This document shows, one piece after another, positions 41,916 to 49,798 of a DNA stretch of 64,000 nucleotides. Origin of the DNA: Micromonospora profundi (GTDB lineage: Bacteria; Actinomycetota; Actinomycetes; Mycobacteriales; Micromonosporaceae); NCBI RefSeq assembly GCF_011927785.1, contig NZ_JAATJK010000001.1, positions 1,178,001 through 1,242,000 of the forward strand. Direction: 5' to 3'. Every line of letters begins with the position of its first letter. The first letter of the stretch is position 1. The notes below the pieces were generated by a model, which had not been told where the DNA came from, did not search any database, and saw only the letters and a program-made list of their open reading frames with translations. The position numbers and the translations under genes were made by a program.

Positions 41916-42593
41916 TCACGCCTGGCGGCGGTCGGGCAGGCCAGTGGCCACCCGCAGCTCGGCGAACGCGGCACCCAGCGTGACAGGCGTGAAGTGGGCG
42001 TTCAGGCCACTCGGATTGGGCAGCACCCACAGCCGTGCCCCGGCCAGCGACTCCGGCTGCGGCCCGAAGGTGGCCTTCGGCCTGCCGAAACCGATCCGGT
42101 ACGCGGTCACGCCGACCACCGCCACCCAGCGCGGGCGGTAGCGGGTCACCTTGTCGGCGAGGATCGCGGCGCCGTCGAGGAGTTCCTCGGCGTTGAGCTC
42201 GTCGGCGCGGGCGCTGGCCCGGGCGGCCATGTTGGTGATGCCGAGTCCGAGGGCGGGCAGTTCGTCCTGTTCGCTCGGGTGCAGCAGTCGCGGGGTGAAC
42301 CCGCCCGTGTGCAGCGCCGGCCAGAACCGGTTGCCGGGTCGGGCGAAGTGCCGGCCGGTGGCGGCCGACCAGAGGCCGGGGTTGATCCCGACGAAAAGCA
42401 CCGCCAGGCCGGGCGTGAGCACGTCGGGGATGGTCCGGTCGGCGGCGGCGGCGAGATCCGCGCGGCTCGGCCGGAGGTGCGCGGCGGCCGGCAGATCCGC
42501 GCTCGTCGGTCGGGCTCGGTCGGTGGACGACCGTGCCCGCGTCGGCGGTTCGGTGCCGGCGGTGTCGGAGCGCCGGCCCGCGCCCGCTGTCAC
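41916..42593 (-). CDS. mug: G/U mismatch-specific uracil-DNA glycosylase (Mug)
   Basis: Removes uracil or ethenocytosine opposite G. Motifs are VLFVGINPGLWSAATG with the catalytic Asn, HFARPGNRFWPAL, and NPSGLNAHFTPVTL in the recognition loop. With the GTG at 42593 (GTGA overlap with the SDR stop) the protein is 225 aa; its first ~55 residues are polar and not part of the fold, so a later start is possible. Last gene of a run of five overlapping minus-strand genes. Confidence 0.9.
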   Translation of the reverse strand: MTAGAGRRSDTAGTEPPTRARSSTDRARPTSADLPAAAHLRPSRADLAAAADRTIPDVLTPGLAVLFVGINPGLWSAATGRHFARPGNRFWPALHTGGFTPRLLHPSEQDELPALGLGITNMAARASARADELNAEELLDGAAILADKVTRYRPRWVAVVGVTAYRIGFGRPKATFGPQPESLAGARLWVLPNPSGLNAHFTPVTLGAAFAELRVATGLPDRRQA

Positions 42594-43351
42594 AGGCCGC
42601 GCAGCGCGCCACCGTCGACCGGCACGGTGAGGCCGGTCAGGTAGCTTGCGGCGGGGGAGAGCACGAAGGCTGCCACGCGGCCGAACTCGGCAGGGTCGCC
42701 GATGCGCCGCAGCGGGATGCTGGCCTCGGCCTCGGCGCGGGCCTGCTCGGGGTCGCCGGTGGCGGCGAAGAGTTCCCGGTTGCGGTCGGTCATGATCCGG
42801 CCGGGGAGCAGACCGACGACGCGTACGCCGCGCGGGCCGTAGTCGTCGGCGATGTCCTTGGCGACACCGACCAGGCCGGGCCGCAGGCCGTTGGAGATGC
42901 CGAGGCCGGGCACCGGGCCGCGGGCCGAGGTGGAGAGCACCAGCCCGATCGCGCCGCCCTCGGGCAGGGCGGCGGCGACAGTACGCGCCGCGCGGACGGT
43001 GCCGAGGAAGACCGTCTCGAAGGAGTGCCGCCACTGCTCGTCGGTGATCGACGCGGCGTTGCCGGGCGGTGGGCCGCCGACCGAGATCAGCGCGCCGTCG
43101 AGCCGACCGAAGTGCTCACGCGCCGCCGCGACGAGCCGCTCAGGGGTTTCCGGGGCGGCCAGATCGGCGGCCAGCCCGACAGCGTGCTCCGGGCCGCCCA
43201 ACTGCTGGGCGGCAGCGGCCACCGCGTCGGCGTCGCGGGCCGACAGCACCACCCGCGCCCCGTCGGCGACCAGGCACTGCGCCGTCGCATAGCCAAGGCC
43301 GCGGGAGGCGCCGGTGAGCACGTACACCCGGTCGGTCAGTCCGAGATCCAT
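42590..43351 (-). CDS. SDR family oxidoreductase lacking the usual catalytic Tyr/Lys
   Basis: A 253-aa classical-type SDR: coenzyme motif LTGASRGLGYATAQ at residues about 12-25, LISVGGPPPGN in place of NNAG, Ser in VLSTSARGP, and C-terminal YLTGLTVPVDGGALRGL. Where YxxxK should be, the sequence reads GISNGLRPGLVGVAKDIA: the Tyr aligns with Ser or Ile and the Lys with Arg. Either it uses another mechanism or it is not a standard oxidoreductase. Its ATG lies 16 nt inside the preceding gene and its stop overlaps mug. Confidence 0.88.
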   Translation of the reverse strand: MDLGLTDRVYVLTGASRGLGYATAQCLVADGARVVLSARDADAVAAAAQQLGGPEHAVGLAADLAAPETPERLVAAAREHFGRLDGALISVGGPPPGNAASITDEQWRHSFETVFLGTVRAARTVAAALPEGGAIGLVLSTSARGPVPGLGISNGLRPGLVGVAKDIADDYGPRGVRVVGLLPGRIMTDRNRELFAATGDPEQARAEAEASIPLRRIGDPAEFGRVAAFVLSPAASYLTGLTVPVDGGALRGL

Positions 43352-43881
43352 GCGGCCGATCCTGCCGCATCCGGTGCGCCATCCTCAACGGGGGCCGGTG
43401 GGCGTGGGGCGGGGCGTAGCAGACGTACCCGACCGGCGATCTGCACCGCGACGGCGCCGCCGGCGCGGCCCACGGACGGCAACCGGCGCGGACGCGGCGT
43501 CTGTCGCCCGTCGTAGCGTTGGCCCGCCTCCCGGATGGCCAGTTCCTCGGCGCCCGCCGGGGGCAGCGCGTTCCGCTCGCGGAGGTGCCGGGCCAGGTCC
43601 CACCCGTCGCGCAGCGAACCGGCGGTGGGGCGGCCGTCGGCCCAGCCGGCGAACGTCGCCCACCAGAGGTTGCCGAGGCCGGCGGCGAGAAGCGGCCAGT
43701 GCCGGGCCACGTCGCCGGCACGCTTGCGCAGCAGCGCCGTTCGAGTGGCGGCAAGCGGCCCCGGGGCGAACCCGGCCGGCGGCGGGCCTCCGGCGACAAG
43801 CGCCGCCACCAACTCCGCCTGCCGCTCGGCGAGGCGGCCCCCGGTCTGCCCGCCGTCGGTGGGCGGGGGAGCGCCTGTCAT
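43336..43881 (-). CDS. Putative partner protein of the MNIO enzyme
   Basis: A 181-aa protein with an N-terminal helical region (ERQAELVAALVAGG..., ALLRKRAGDVARHWPLLAAG, WWATFAGWADGR) and a basic C-terminal half (RYDGRQTPRPRRLPSVGRAG, then VAVQIAGRVRLLRP). Its position after a DUF692 gene and helical N-terminus resemble the DUF2063/HvfC or SCO6045-like partners that present precursor peptides to MNIO enzymes. The homology is weak by eye; the role is inferred mainly from context. ATGA overlap with the MNIO stop. Confidence 0.72.
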   Translation of the reverse strand: MTGAPPPTDGGQTGGRLAERQAELVAALVAGGPPPAGFAPGPLAATRTALLRKRAGDVARHWPLLAAGLGNLWWATFAGWADGRPTAGSLRDGWDLARHLRERNALPPAGAEELAIREAGQRYDGRQTPRPRRLPSVGRAGGAVAVQIAGRVRLLRPAPRPPAPVEDGAPDAAGSAAWISD

Positions 43882-44696
43882 GTCACTGCCGGGAAGCCCG
43901 CAGCCGCGGCCAGGGCGTCCAGTTCGGCGCGCAGCTCGTCGGCCGGCGGATAGCCGCCGTCGCGTTCGAGGAGCAGCGCCGGTGGCCGCTTGCGGGCGCA
44001 GAGCGCGCCGACAAGCTCCAGCACCTCCTGCGGCACCGGATCGGTGTGCGTGTCGTGGTAGAAACCGCCGTGCTCCGCCCCGCCGGCCACGTGCACGTAG
44101 CCGATCCGTTCCAGCGGCAGCCGGTCGAGCAGCGCGAGTGGGTCGGTGCCGCGGTTACGCGCGTTGGCGTGCACGTTCGCGATGTCCAGCAGCAGCAGGG
44201 CGCCGGTCCGGTCCAGGATCTCGGTGAGGAAGTCGGCCTCGTCCAGCTCGTCGTCGGGCCAGTCGAGCAGCGCGGCGATCGGTTCCAGCGCGATCGGCAC
44301 CGGCAGGTCGGCCTGTGCGCGGGCCACGTTGGCGCAGACCGCGTCGACCGCCTCCCGGCTGCGCGGCAACGGCAGCAGATGCCCGGCCTCCAGCCCGCCG
44401 GCCCGGACGAACGCGATGTGCTCGCTGACCAGCGGCGCTTCCAACCGCTGCGCCACCTCCGCCAGGTGGGCGACACGGGTCGGGTCGACCGGCTCGGCGC
44501 CGCCGAGGGAGAGCCGCACCCCGTGCGGTACGACTGTGACGTCGCGCTCGCGCAGCTGCGCCAGCCCTGGCGGGAGCGGCCCGGTAGCGGGCACCGACTC
44601 GGCCACCACCTCGACGAAGCGCAGCCCCGGCAGCTCGGCCACGAAACCGGCGATCTCCGGGCGCCAGCCGATGCCGACGCCGTACGGGCCGGTCAT
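43878..44696 (-). CDS. DUF692 / MNIO-type multinuclear non-haem iron oxidase
   Basis: A 272-aa TIM-barrel protein of the family that includes MbnB. Candidate iron ligands are all present: His58 (VPHGVRLSLG), Glu92-His93 (VSEHIAF), Glu138 (ALEPIAAL), Asp171, Asn174 and His176 (LLDIANVHANARN), His202 and His209 (YVHVAGGAEHGG), His214-Asp215 (YHDTHTDPVP) and Glu244-Asp246 (LLERDGGYPP). Known members oxidise cysteine or neighbouring residues in ribosomal peptides. ATG at 44696 overlaps the stop of the Cys/Gly-tailed membrane protein (ATGA). That protein is the obvious candidate substrate. Confidence 0.9.
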   Translation of the reverse strand: MTGPYGVGIGWRPEIAGFVAELPGLRFVEVVAESVPATGPLPPGLAQLRERDVTVVPHGVRLSLGGAEPVDPTRVAHLAEVAQRLEAPLVSEHIAFVRAGGLEAGHLLPLPRSREAVDAVCANVARAQADLPVPIALEPIAALLDWPDDELDEADFLTEILDRTGALLLLDIANVHANARNRGTDPLALLDRLPLERIGYVHVAGGAEHGGFYHDTHTDPVPQEVLELVGALCARKRPPALLLERDGGYPPADELRAELDALAAAAGFPAVT

Positions 44697-45610
44697 CCGC
44701 CGCACCCACCACCGCCGCAGCCACCACCTCCGCCACCGCCGCAGGAGCTGCCACCCCCGCAGGAGCTGCCGGAACTGCCCGACGAGCCGGTGCCCGACGA
44801 CCAGCCGCCGGCGAGGGCCTGGCGCTGGATCTCGGCCTGCTCGGCGAAGCCGGGGTCGATCGCCCAGAGCGACGCGGCACCGTACAGGGCCACGCCCATC
44901 GCCGCGCCGGCCGCACCGTAGGTGGCGTAGGCGGGCGCCGAGCCGGGAGCCAGGTGGGTGTGCTGACGACGCAGGTCGCGCAACGCCGCCCGACCGGCAC
45001 GGGTGGTCTGCGGTACGCGCCAGAGCAGCAGGACCGCCACCAGTACGCCGAACAGGGTGGTCGCCAGGTAGCCCACCGGGCGGCCGTTGAACAGACCGGC
45101 TGCCAACCGCACCACACCGAGCACCAGCAGGACGGCGAGGATCCGTACCCACCGACGTGCGGTGGCCCGCCGCGCCGGGGTCGGCAACAGCCCGCGCTCC
45201 TCCAGGCCGGTGCGGAGCTGGTCGAGTGCGGTGCGTACCCGCTGCTCCCGGCCCAGGTCCCGCGCCCGGGAACGCTGGTGGGCGGCCCAGTGGATGGCCT
45301 GGTCCAGCGGGGTGAGCCCGGCTGGCGCCGGGCCGGTGGTGAGCAGCCGACGGTCCGGCCCGACACCGATCGCACCGCTGCCGCGCAGCCCGCCGAGCGC
45401 GGCGTGTACGGCGAGACCGGGCCCACCGTTGAGGTACGCCGCCTGCTGCGGGCCGAGCGGATCGACGAAGGCGCTCCGGGGGCCGGCTGCCAGCCGGACC
45501 CGGTGCCACACCGCGAGCGCGACGACAACCGCGGTCGCGATCAGGTAGTACCGGAGGAAGGTCGGGCCGGGGATGCCCCAGGTGTCGCCCGACGCGGCGT
45601 GGACGATCAT
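44693..45610 (-). CDS. TIGR04222-type membrane protein with Cys/Gly-rich tail
   Basis: A 305-aa protein starting at the ATG at 45610 after AGGAG. Hydrophobic segments lie at about 21-36, 153-173 and 180-198, with a weaker one at 231-250. The middle domain (LGPQQAAYLNGG..., GLTPLDQAIHWAA) matches the TIGR04222 style. The last 35 residues are Ser/Gly-rich and carry the only four cysteines of the protein: Cys284, 290, 298 and 303, the last three separated by pure Gly runs. With three helices the tail would be cytosolic, with four outside. I infer the tail is modified by the MNIO encoded next. Confidence 0.85.
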   Translation of the reverse strand: MIVHAASGDTWGIPGPTFLRYYLIATAVVVALAVWHRVRLAAGPRSAFVDPLGPQQAAYLNGGPGLAVHAALGGLRGSGAIGVGPDRRLLTTGPAPAGLTPLDQAIHWAAHQRSRARDLGREQRVRTALDQLRTGLEERGLLPTPARRATARRWVRILAVLLVLGVVRLAAGLFNGRPVGYLATTLFGVLVAVLLLWRVPQTTRAGRAALRDLRRQHTHLAPGSAPAYATYGAAGAAMGVALYGAASLWAIDPGFAEQAEIQRQALAGGWSSGTGSSGSSGSSCGGGSSCGGGGGGGCGGGGCGG

Positions 45611-45680
45611 CGGCTGCTCCTGTCGCCGGAGGGATCGGCGGCCCCATTGTGGAGCACCGCCGCCACGCGGCGAAACGGGC

Positions 45681-46253
45681 TCAGCGGCGGCGGACGGCCT
45701 CCTCGACGAGGTCGAGCACCGGGCCCAGGTCGCCGGCCGGTCGGCCCATCGCCAGGTGCAGCACCAGGCCGTCGTAGGCCAGCTCCAGGAACTGCGCCAG
45801 CACGTCGATCGGTACGTCCTCGCGCAGCACACCGGCGTCGCGCTGGCGGGCCAACCGGTCGCGGGTGGCCTCGGCGATGGCGGCGGACCGCTCCGCCCAG
45901 CGCCGGGCGAACGCCGGGTCGGTGCGCAGGCGGCGGGAGACTTCCAGTTGGCTGCCGAGCCACCCGGTGGTGTCGGGGGAGACGGCGCGGGCCAGCAGAT
46001 CGCGCATCACCTGCACGAGACCGTTGCGGGCGACAGTCTCGACCATGGCGGCGGCGTCGTCCTCGGCGACGGCGAGGAAGAGCGAGTCCTTGTCCCGGAA
46101 GTGGTGGAAGATGGCGCCCCGGGAGAGCCCGGTGGCTTCCTCCAGGCGGCGAACGGTCGCCCCCTCGTAGCCGTGCCGGGCGAAACACGCCCGCGCGGCG
46201 GCGAGGATCTCCTGCCGGCGCGCGTCGAGCTGGTCCTGGCTTACTCTGGGCAC
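45681..46253 (-). CDS. acnR: TetR-family repressor, AcnR-like
   Basis: A 190-aa TetR protein. The N-terminal HTH reads RQEILAAARACFARHGYEGA, then TVRRLEEATGLSRGAIFHHF; this and the following FLAVAEDDAAAM, GLVQVMRDLL and EVSRRLRTDPAFARRW closely resemble corynebacterial AcnR, the repressor of aconitase, as I remember it. In Corynebacterium and Mycobacterium the gene adjoins acn; here acn is 14 kb away. GTG at 46253. A near-palindromic site lies 33 bp upstream, and a variant precedes acn. It sits 70 bp upstream of, and in line with, the Cys-tail operon. Confidence 0.85.
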   Translation of the reverse strand: MPRVSQDQLDARRQEILAAARACFARHGYEGATVRRLEEATGLSRGAIFHHFRDKDSLFLAVAEDDAAAMVETVARNGLVQVMRDLLARAVSPDTTGWLGSQLEVSRRLRTDPAFARRWAERSAAIAEATRDRLARQRDAGVLREDVPIDVLAQFLELAYDGLVLHLAMGRPAGDLGPVLDLVEEAVRRR

Positions 46254-46285
46254 GGGTCGATCGTCGCAGGTCACACCCCGCCGTG

Positions 46286-46305
46286 CAAACCGTACGTACG
46301 GCTTG
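46286..46305. promoter_or_regulatory. Candidate AcnR operator (acnR / hydrolase promoters)
   Basis: CAAACCGTACGTACGGCTTG is a 20-bp inverted repeat with one mismatched pair around a perfect 12-bp core. It lies between divergent start codons, 33 bp from acnR and 37 bp from the nitrilase-like gene, so one site could control both. A 17/20 match occurs at 63064-63083. Confidence 0.7.
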
Positions 46306-46341
46306 GTATTTCGCCGTGGTCGGCATCGCTACCATCACCCG

Positions 46342-47196
46342 GTGACTCCCACAGTGCCCGCCGCGTCGCTGACCGTCGCCGCCGTCCAGGCCACGCCCAC
46401 CCCCGGCGATGTCGCCGGCAACGCGAGCGCCGCTGCCGATCTGGTCCGGCAGGCGGCCGGGCAGGGTGCCAGGGTGGTCGTCCTGCCCGAGCTGTACCTG
46501 TGCGCGTACCACCCGCCGACCCTCGCCGCCGACCCGAGCGGCACCGACATCGCCGTCGATCCCACCGGAGCGGTCGCCGACCCCCGGCTCGACCCGCTGC
46601 GCGACGCGGCGCGTACGGCCGGGGCCACAGTGGTGGTCGGCGCCGCGGCCCGGCACCCGGACGGCCGGCGGACCATCGCCGCGCTGGTGGCCGACCGGAC
46701 CGGCGTCATCCGGCTCGGGTACGACAAGCAGCAGCTGTGGGGCAGCGAGCGCGACCTGTTCACGCCGGGCGGGCGGGGCGCCACGCTGCTCGTCGACGAC
46801 TGGCGACTCGGGTTGGGCATCTGCTACGACGGCTGCTTCCCCGAGCACGGCCGCGCCGCTGCGCTCGACGGCGCGCACGCCTACCTGTGCCCCAGCGGCT
46901 ACCTGGCCGGCTCCGAGCACCGCCGGGACCTGTACTACGCGGCGCGAGCACTGGACAACACCATGTTCGTGGTCTTCGCCAACGCGGTCGGAGGCGACGA
47001 CCCCTGGCGGTTCAACGGCGGCGCGGCGGTCTACGACCCGCAGGGACGGGCCCTGGCCAGGGGTGCCGACGAGGGTACGGCGGTGCTGGTGGCGACGCTG
47101 GACCCGGCCGTCCTCGCGGCCACCCGGGAGGCCCATTCGATGCTCGCCGACCGGCTGCCGAGCCAGGGTGGCCCACGGGTGTCTATAAACTGTTAA
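46342..47196 (+). CDS. Carbon-nitrogen hydrolase (nitrilase superfamily)
   Basis: A 284-aa amidase/carbamoylase-type enzyme with the Glu-Lys-Cys triad: Glu in VVVLPELYLCAY, Lys in LGYDKQQLWGSERDLFTPGG and Cys in LGICYDGCFPEHGR. It is full length for a single-domain member. Substrate unknown. GTG at 46342 (MTPTVPAASL); the frame is open to 46303 but that part overlaps the operator. Divergent from acnR, so it may belong to the same regulon. Confidence 0.9.
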   Translation: MTPTVPAASLTVAAVQATPTPGDVAGNASAAADLVRQAAGQGARVVVLPELYLCAYHPPTLAADPSGTDIAVDPTGAVADPRLDPLRDAARTAGATVVVGAAARHPDGRRTIAALVADRTGVIRLGYDKQQLWGSERDLFTPGGRGATLLVDDWRLGLGICYDGCFPEHGRAAALDGAHAYLCPSGYLAGSEHRRDLYYAARALDNTMFVVFANAVGGDDPWRFNGGAAVYDPQGRALARGADEGTAVLVATLDPAVLAATREAHSMLADRLPSQGGPRVSINC

Positions 47197-47260
47197 GTCG
47201 GCGTCAGGTCGAAACACGCGGTATCTGTTGGCGGACACGTCGGTCCCGTAGGGTGCCCGA

Positions 47261-47905
47261 GTGCCACTGCTCCTGCTGGACCTGGACAACACCCTGCTGG
47301 ACCGGGCTGGGCCGTTCCGCCGCTGGGGTGAGCGCTTCCTGGACGGCATCGGTGCGCCCCCCACCGACATCGACTGGCTGATCTCCCTCGACGCCGACGG
47401 GCTGACCGACCGGTGGGACCTGGCCGACGCCATCCGGGACCGGTACGAGCTGCGCATCCCCTCGATCGACCTGGTCGAGGAGTTGCACGACGGGGTGGTG
47501 GCGCAGACCCGCCTCGACTCGCTGACCGCCTGCGCGTTGCGCATCGCCGACGACGCCGGCTGGGTGCCTGTGGTGGTCTGCAACGGCACCGTACGCGTCG
47601 AGGACGCCAAGATCCGCCGGACCGGGCTGGACCGCTACGTCGCCGACTGGGTCATCTCCGAGGAGGCCGGGGTCAGCAAACCCAACCCGCGGATCTTCGC
47701 GCTCGCCGCGCAGAGGGTCCGGATGCCGCTGCGTGGCGCCTGGGTGGTCGGCGACAGCCCGGAGGCGGACATCGGCGGCGCGGCAGCCGTCGGGCTGCCC
47801 AGCGTCTGGCTGCACCGGGGACGGACCTGGTCGGACGTGCGGTTCGCGCCGAGCCGCACCGTGGACGGCCTGATCGCGGCCGTCGCCACTGTGCTCGCGA
47901 GCTGA
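47261..47905 (+). CDS. HAD family hydrolase
   Basis: A 214-aa phosphatase-like protein with HAD motifs: I, LLLDLDNTLLDR; II, VVVCNGT; III, SKPNPRIF with the Lys; IV, WVVGDSPEADIGGA. A helical cap of subclass C1 lies between motifs I and II. Probably hydrolyses a small phosphorylated metabolite. GTG start at 47261, 65 bp after the nitrilase-like gene. Confidence 0.88.
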   Translation: MPLLLLDLDNTLLDRAGPFRRWGERFLDGIGAPPTDIDWLISLDADGLTDRWDLADAIRDRYELRIPSIDLVEELHDGVVAQTRLDSLTACALRIADDAGWVPVVVCNGTVRVEDAKIRRTGLDRYVADWVISEEAGVSKPNPRIFALAAQRVRMPLRGAWVVGDSPEADIGGAAAVGLPSVWLHRGRTWSDVRFAPSRTVDGLIAAVATVLAS

Positions 47906-48086
47906 CGCTCCGCGCCCGTGCGGTGCGGTAATTCGGTTGCCTTGTCGTTCGGGCCGCCGCGAGGATTGGCGGCGCATCGTGCACCCGGGTGTTGGCCCGG
48001 TTCGAGGAGAGGGGGTCGGTCATGGCCGTCTTCGCAGGTCGCTTCCAGCTGCCTAACCAAGCCTCGACCAAGGGAACCTCACCACA

Positions 48087-49019
48087 GTGCGCGATCATGA
48101 CTTGCCGGCGCTGGAGCGCCGGAGCCGCGGCAAGAGCCGCTTCGACGACGACGAACCGCAGTATCTGAAGCGCGGGCGGCCGATCGAGCTGCCCGCTGAC
48201 CCCGACGACGCACCCGACCCCGACACGGGCGAGCGGTGGTCGTCCTGGGACGACGCCGTACACGGGCCGGAGCCACACCCGCAGTGGTTGGTCACCGAGT
48301 TGGCAGCCAAGGACACCGAGTTGGGTGTGCTGAAGACCGGCAAGGAGGCGGACGTCCACCTCGTCCGCCGGGCGGTGCCGGGCACGGACCGCTCGTGCCT
48401 GCTGGCCGTGAAGCGGTACCGGGACGCCGAGCACCGGTTGTTCCACCGCGACGCGGGCTACCTGGAGGGCCGCCGGGTACGCCGGTCCCGGGAGAACCGT
48501 GCGATGGCCGGCCGGACGGCGTTCGGCCGGCAGATGATCGCCGGGCAGTGGGCGGCGGCCGAGTTCGCGGCGCTGGCCCGACTCTGGGAGATCGGCGCCG
48601 GGCACGACCGGATCGCCGTGCCGTACCCGGTGCAGTTGCGCGGCACCGAGCTGATGCTGGAGTTCGTCGGCGACGCCGCGTCGGGGCAGGCCGCGCCCCG
48701 GCTGGCCCAGCTGCGTCCCGGCCCGACCGAGCTACGCGACCTGTGGGGTCAGCTGGGGGAGGCGCTGCGGGTGCTGGCGCGGGCCGGCTACGCGCACGGC
48801 GACCTGTCGCCGTACAACCTGCTCGTGCACTCGGGGCGGCTGATCGTCATCGACCTGCCGCAGGTGGTGGACGTGGTGGCGAACCCGCAGGGGCCGGAGT
48901 TCCTGGCCCGCGACGTCCGGGTGGTCAGCAACTGGTTCCTGGCCCGGGGGTTGACCGCCGAACAGGTCGACGTCGGCGTGCTGACCGGGGATCTGCTGCG
49001 CGAGGCGGGCCTGCGCTGA
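48087..49019 (+). CDS. RIO1-like atypical serine kinase
   Basis: A 310-aa protein with the bacterial RIO layout: LGVLKTGKEADVHLVRR (nucleotide loop), LLAVKRYRD with the ATP-binding Lys, the catalytic loop YAHGDLSPYNLLVHSG and the metal-binding VIDLPQVVD. An acidic N-terminal extension (residues 1-70) contains YLKRGRPIELPADPDD. In archaea and eukaryotes RIO kinases mature ribosomes; bacterial roles are unclear. GTG at 48087 with AAGGGA about 13 nt upstream. Confidence 0.88.
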   Translation: MRDHDLPALERRSRGKSRFDDDEPQYLKRGRPIELPADPDDAPDPDTGERWSSWDDAVHGPEPHPQWLVTELAAKDTELGVLKTGKEADVHLVRRAVPGTDRSCLLAVKRYRDAEHRLFHRDAGYLEGRRVRRSRENRAMAGRTAFGRQMIAGQWAAAEFAALARLWEIGAGHDRIAVPYPVQLRGTELMLEFVGDAASGQAAPRLAQLRPGPTELRDLWGQLGEALRVLARAGYAHGDLSPYNLLVHSGRLIVIDLPQVVDVVANPQGPEFLARDVRVVSNWFLARGLTAEQVDVGVLTGDLLREAGLR

Positions 49020-49021
49020 TC

Positions 49022-49062
49022 GGGGCGGGTCGGGCGACTTGAGCGGCCGCCCGACCCGCCCC
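49022..49062. terminator. Bidirectional terminator, perfect 15-bp stem
   Basis: GGGGCGGGTCGGGCG (49022-49036) and its exact complement (49048-49062) flank an 11-nt loop between convergent genes. Confidence 0.85.
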
Positions 49063-49067
49063 GCCGG

Positions 49068-49316
49068 TCACTGGAGGTAGCGTTCCACCTCGGGCTTGGG
49101 GCGTTCGCCCTGTGCGTCGGGGTCGCCGTGGGTCTCCCGCGCGGCCCGGCGGCGGCGCAGCAGGTCCCAGCACTGGTCGAGGGACTCCTCCAGGTCGCGT
49201 AGCCGTTCGCTGGTCTCGCCCTCGGTGCCCGACTCGTGGGCCTGAGCCGCCGCGCGCAGCCGGTGCTCCTCGTCGACGAGTTCGGAGATCCGGTTCAGGA
49301 TGGTCTTGTCGTCCAT
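49068..49316 (-). CDS. DUF2630 family small protein
   Basis: An 82-aa, highly charged, all-helical protein (ISELVDEEHRLRAAAQAH, then ERLRDLEESLDQCWDLLRRR) ending in a polar tail. It matches the DUF2630 style, common in actinobacteria and without known function. ATG at 49316. The RBS is weak. Confidence 0.8.
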   Translation of the reverse strand: MDDKTILNRISELVDEEHRLRAAAQAHESGTEGETSERLRDLEESLDQCWDLLRRRRAARETHGDPDAQGERPKPEVERYLQ

Positions 49317-49798
49317 GCTGAGAGCCTGGCACAGGGTGCCCGACATCGCCCGGATTCGCAGGGACCGGTGCGTCCCGGCTCACGCGCGCCGGCGCTGTTC
49401 GCCCCCCGGGTGATCCCGCAGGCGCCGCCGACCGCTGAGACCCGATGGCCACGGCACCCATTCGCCGCCGTCGGTGTCCGCGATGCGGTACGGGACCCCA
49501 GCGGGCTGTGCCGACGACGCGTTGTTGCTGCGGACCGGCATGGCGCGCTCCGGGGACAATTCCGGTTTTCTGTCAAGCGGCGCGACCTGCGCCGGAGCCC
49601 AGAGTGATCGTCCACTCTAGACGCTTGTGTGCCGTCCGCGTCGCGGTAGGCCCGGCCCGGACGTGGAATCTCACCGGTCAGAGGTCTAGAGGTGCCCCGG
49701 ATTTGGTGAGATGCTTCCGACGCCCAGAAGGTGAAAGTTCCACAGCTCCGACCGGCCGAAGTGGACAGCGGAGGCCGCCGGACCGACGAGGAGACGCC
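49317..49798. other. Divergent intergenic region before the diterpenoid operon
   Basis: No credible gene in 482 bp. The stretch 49540-49740 is less GC-rich and should hold the operon promoter. It contains a CCGGGGACAATTCCGG near-palindrome (about 49551-49566) and TCTAGA at 49615 and 49683. I cannot place a confident -35/-10 pair. Confidence 0.4.

Noticed and set aside
44697..45647. MNIO frame extending upstream as a longer fusion protein
   Set aside because: This is the out-of-frame shadow of the TIGR04222 gene; the ATG at 44696 overlapping that gene's stop gives the normal DUF692 length.
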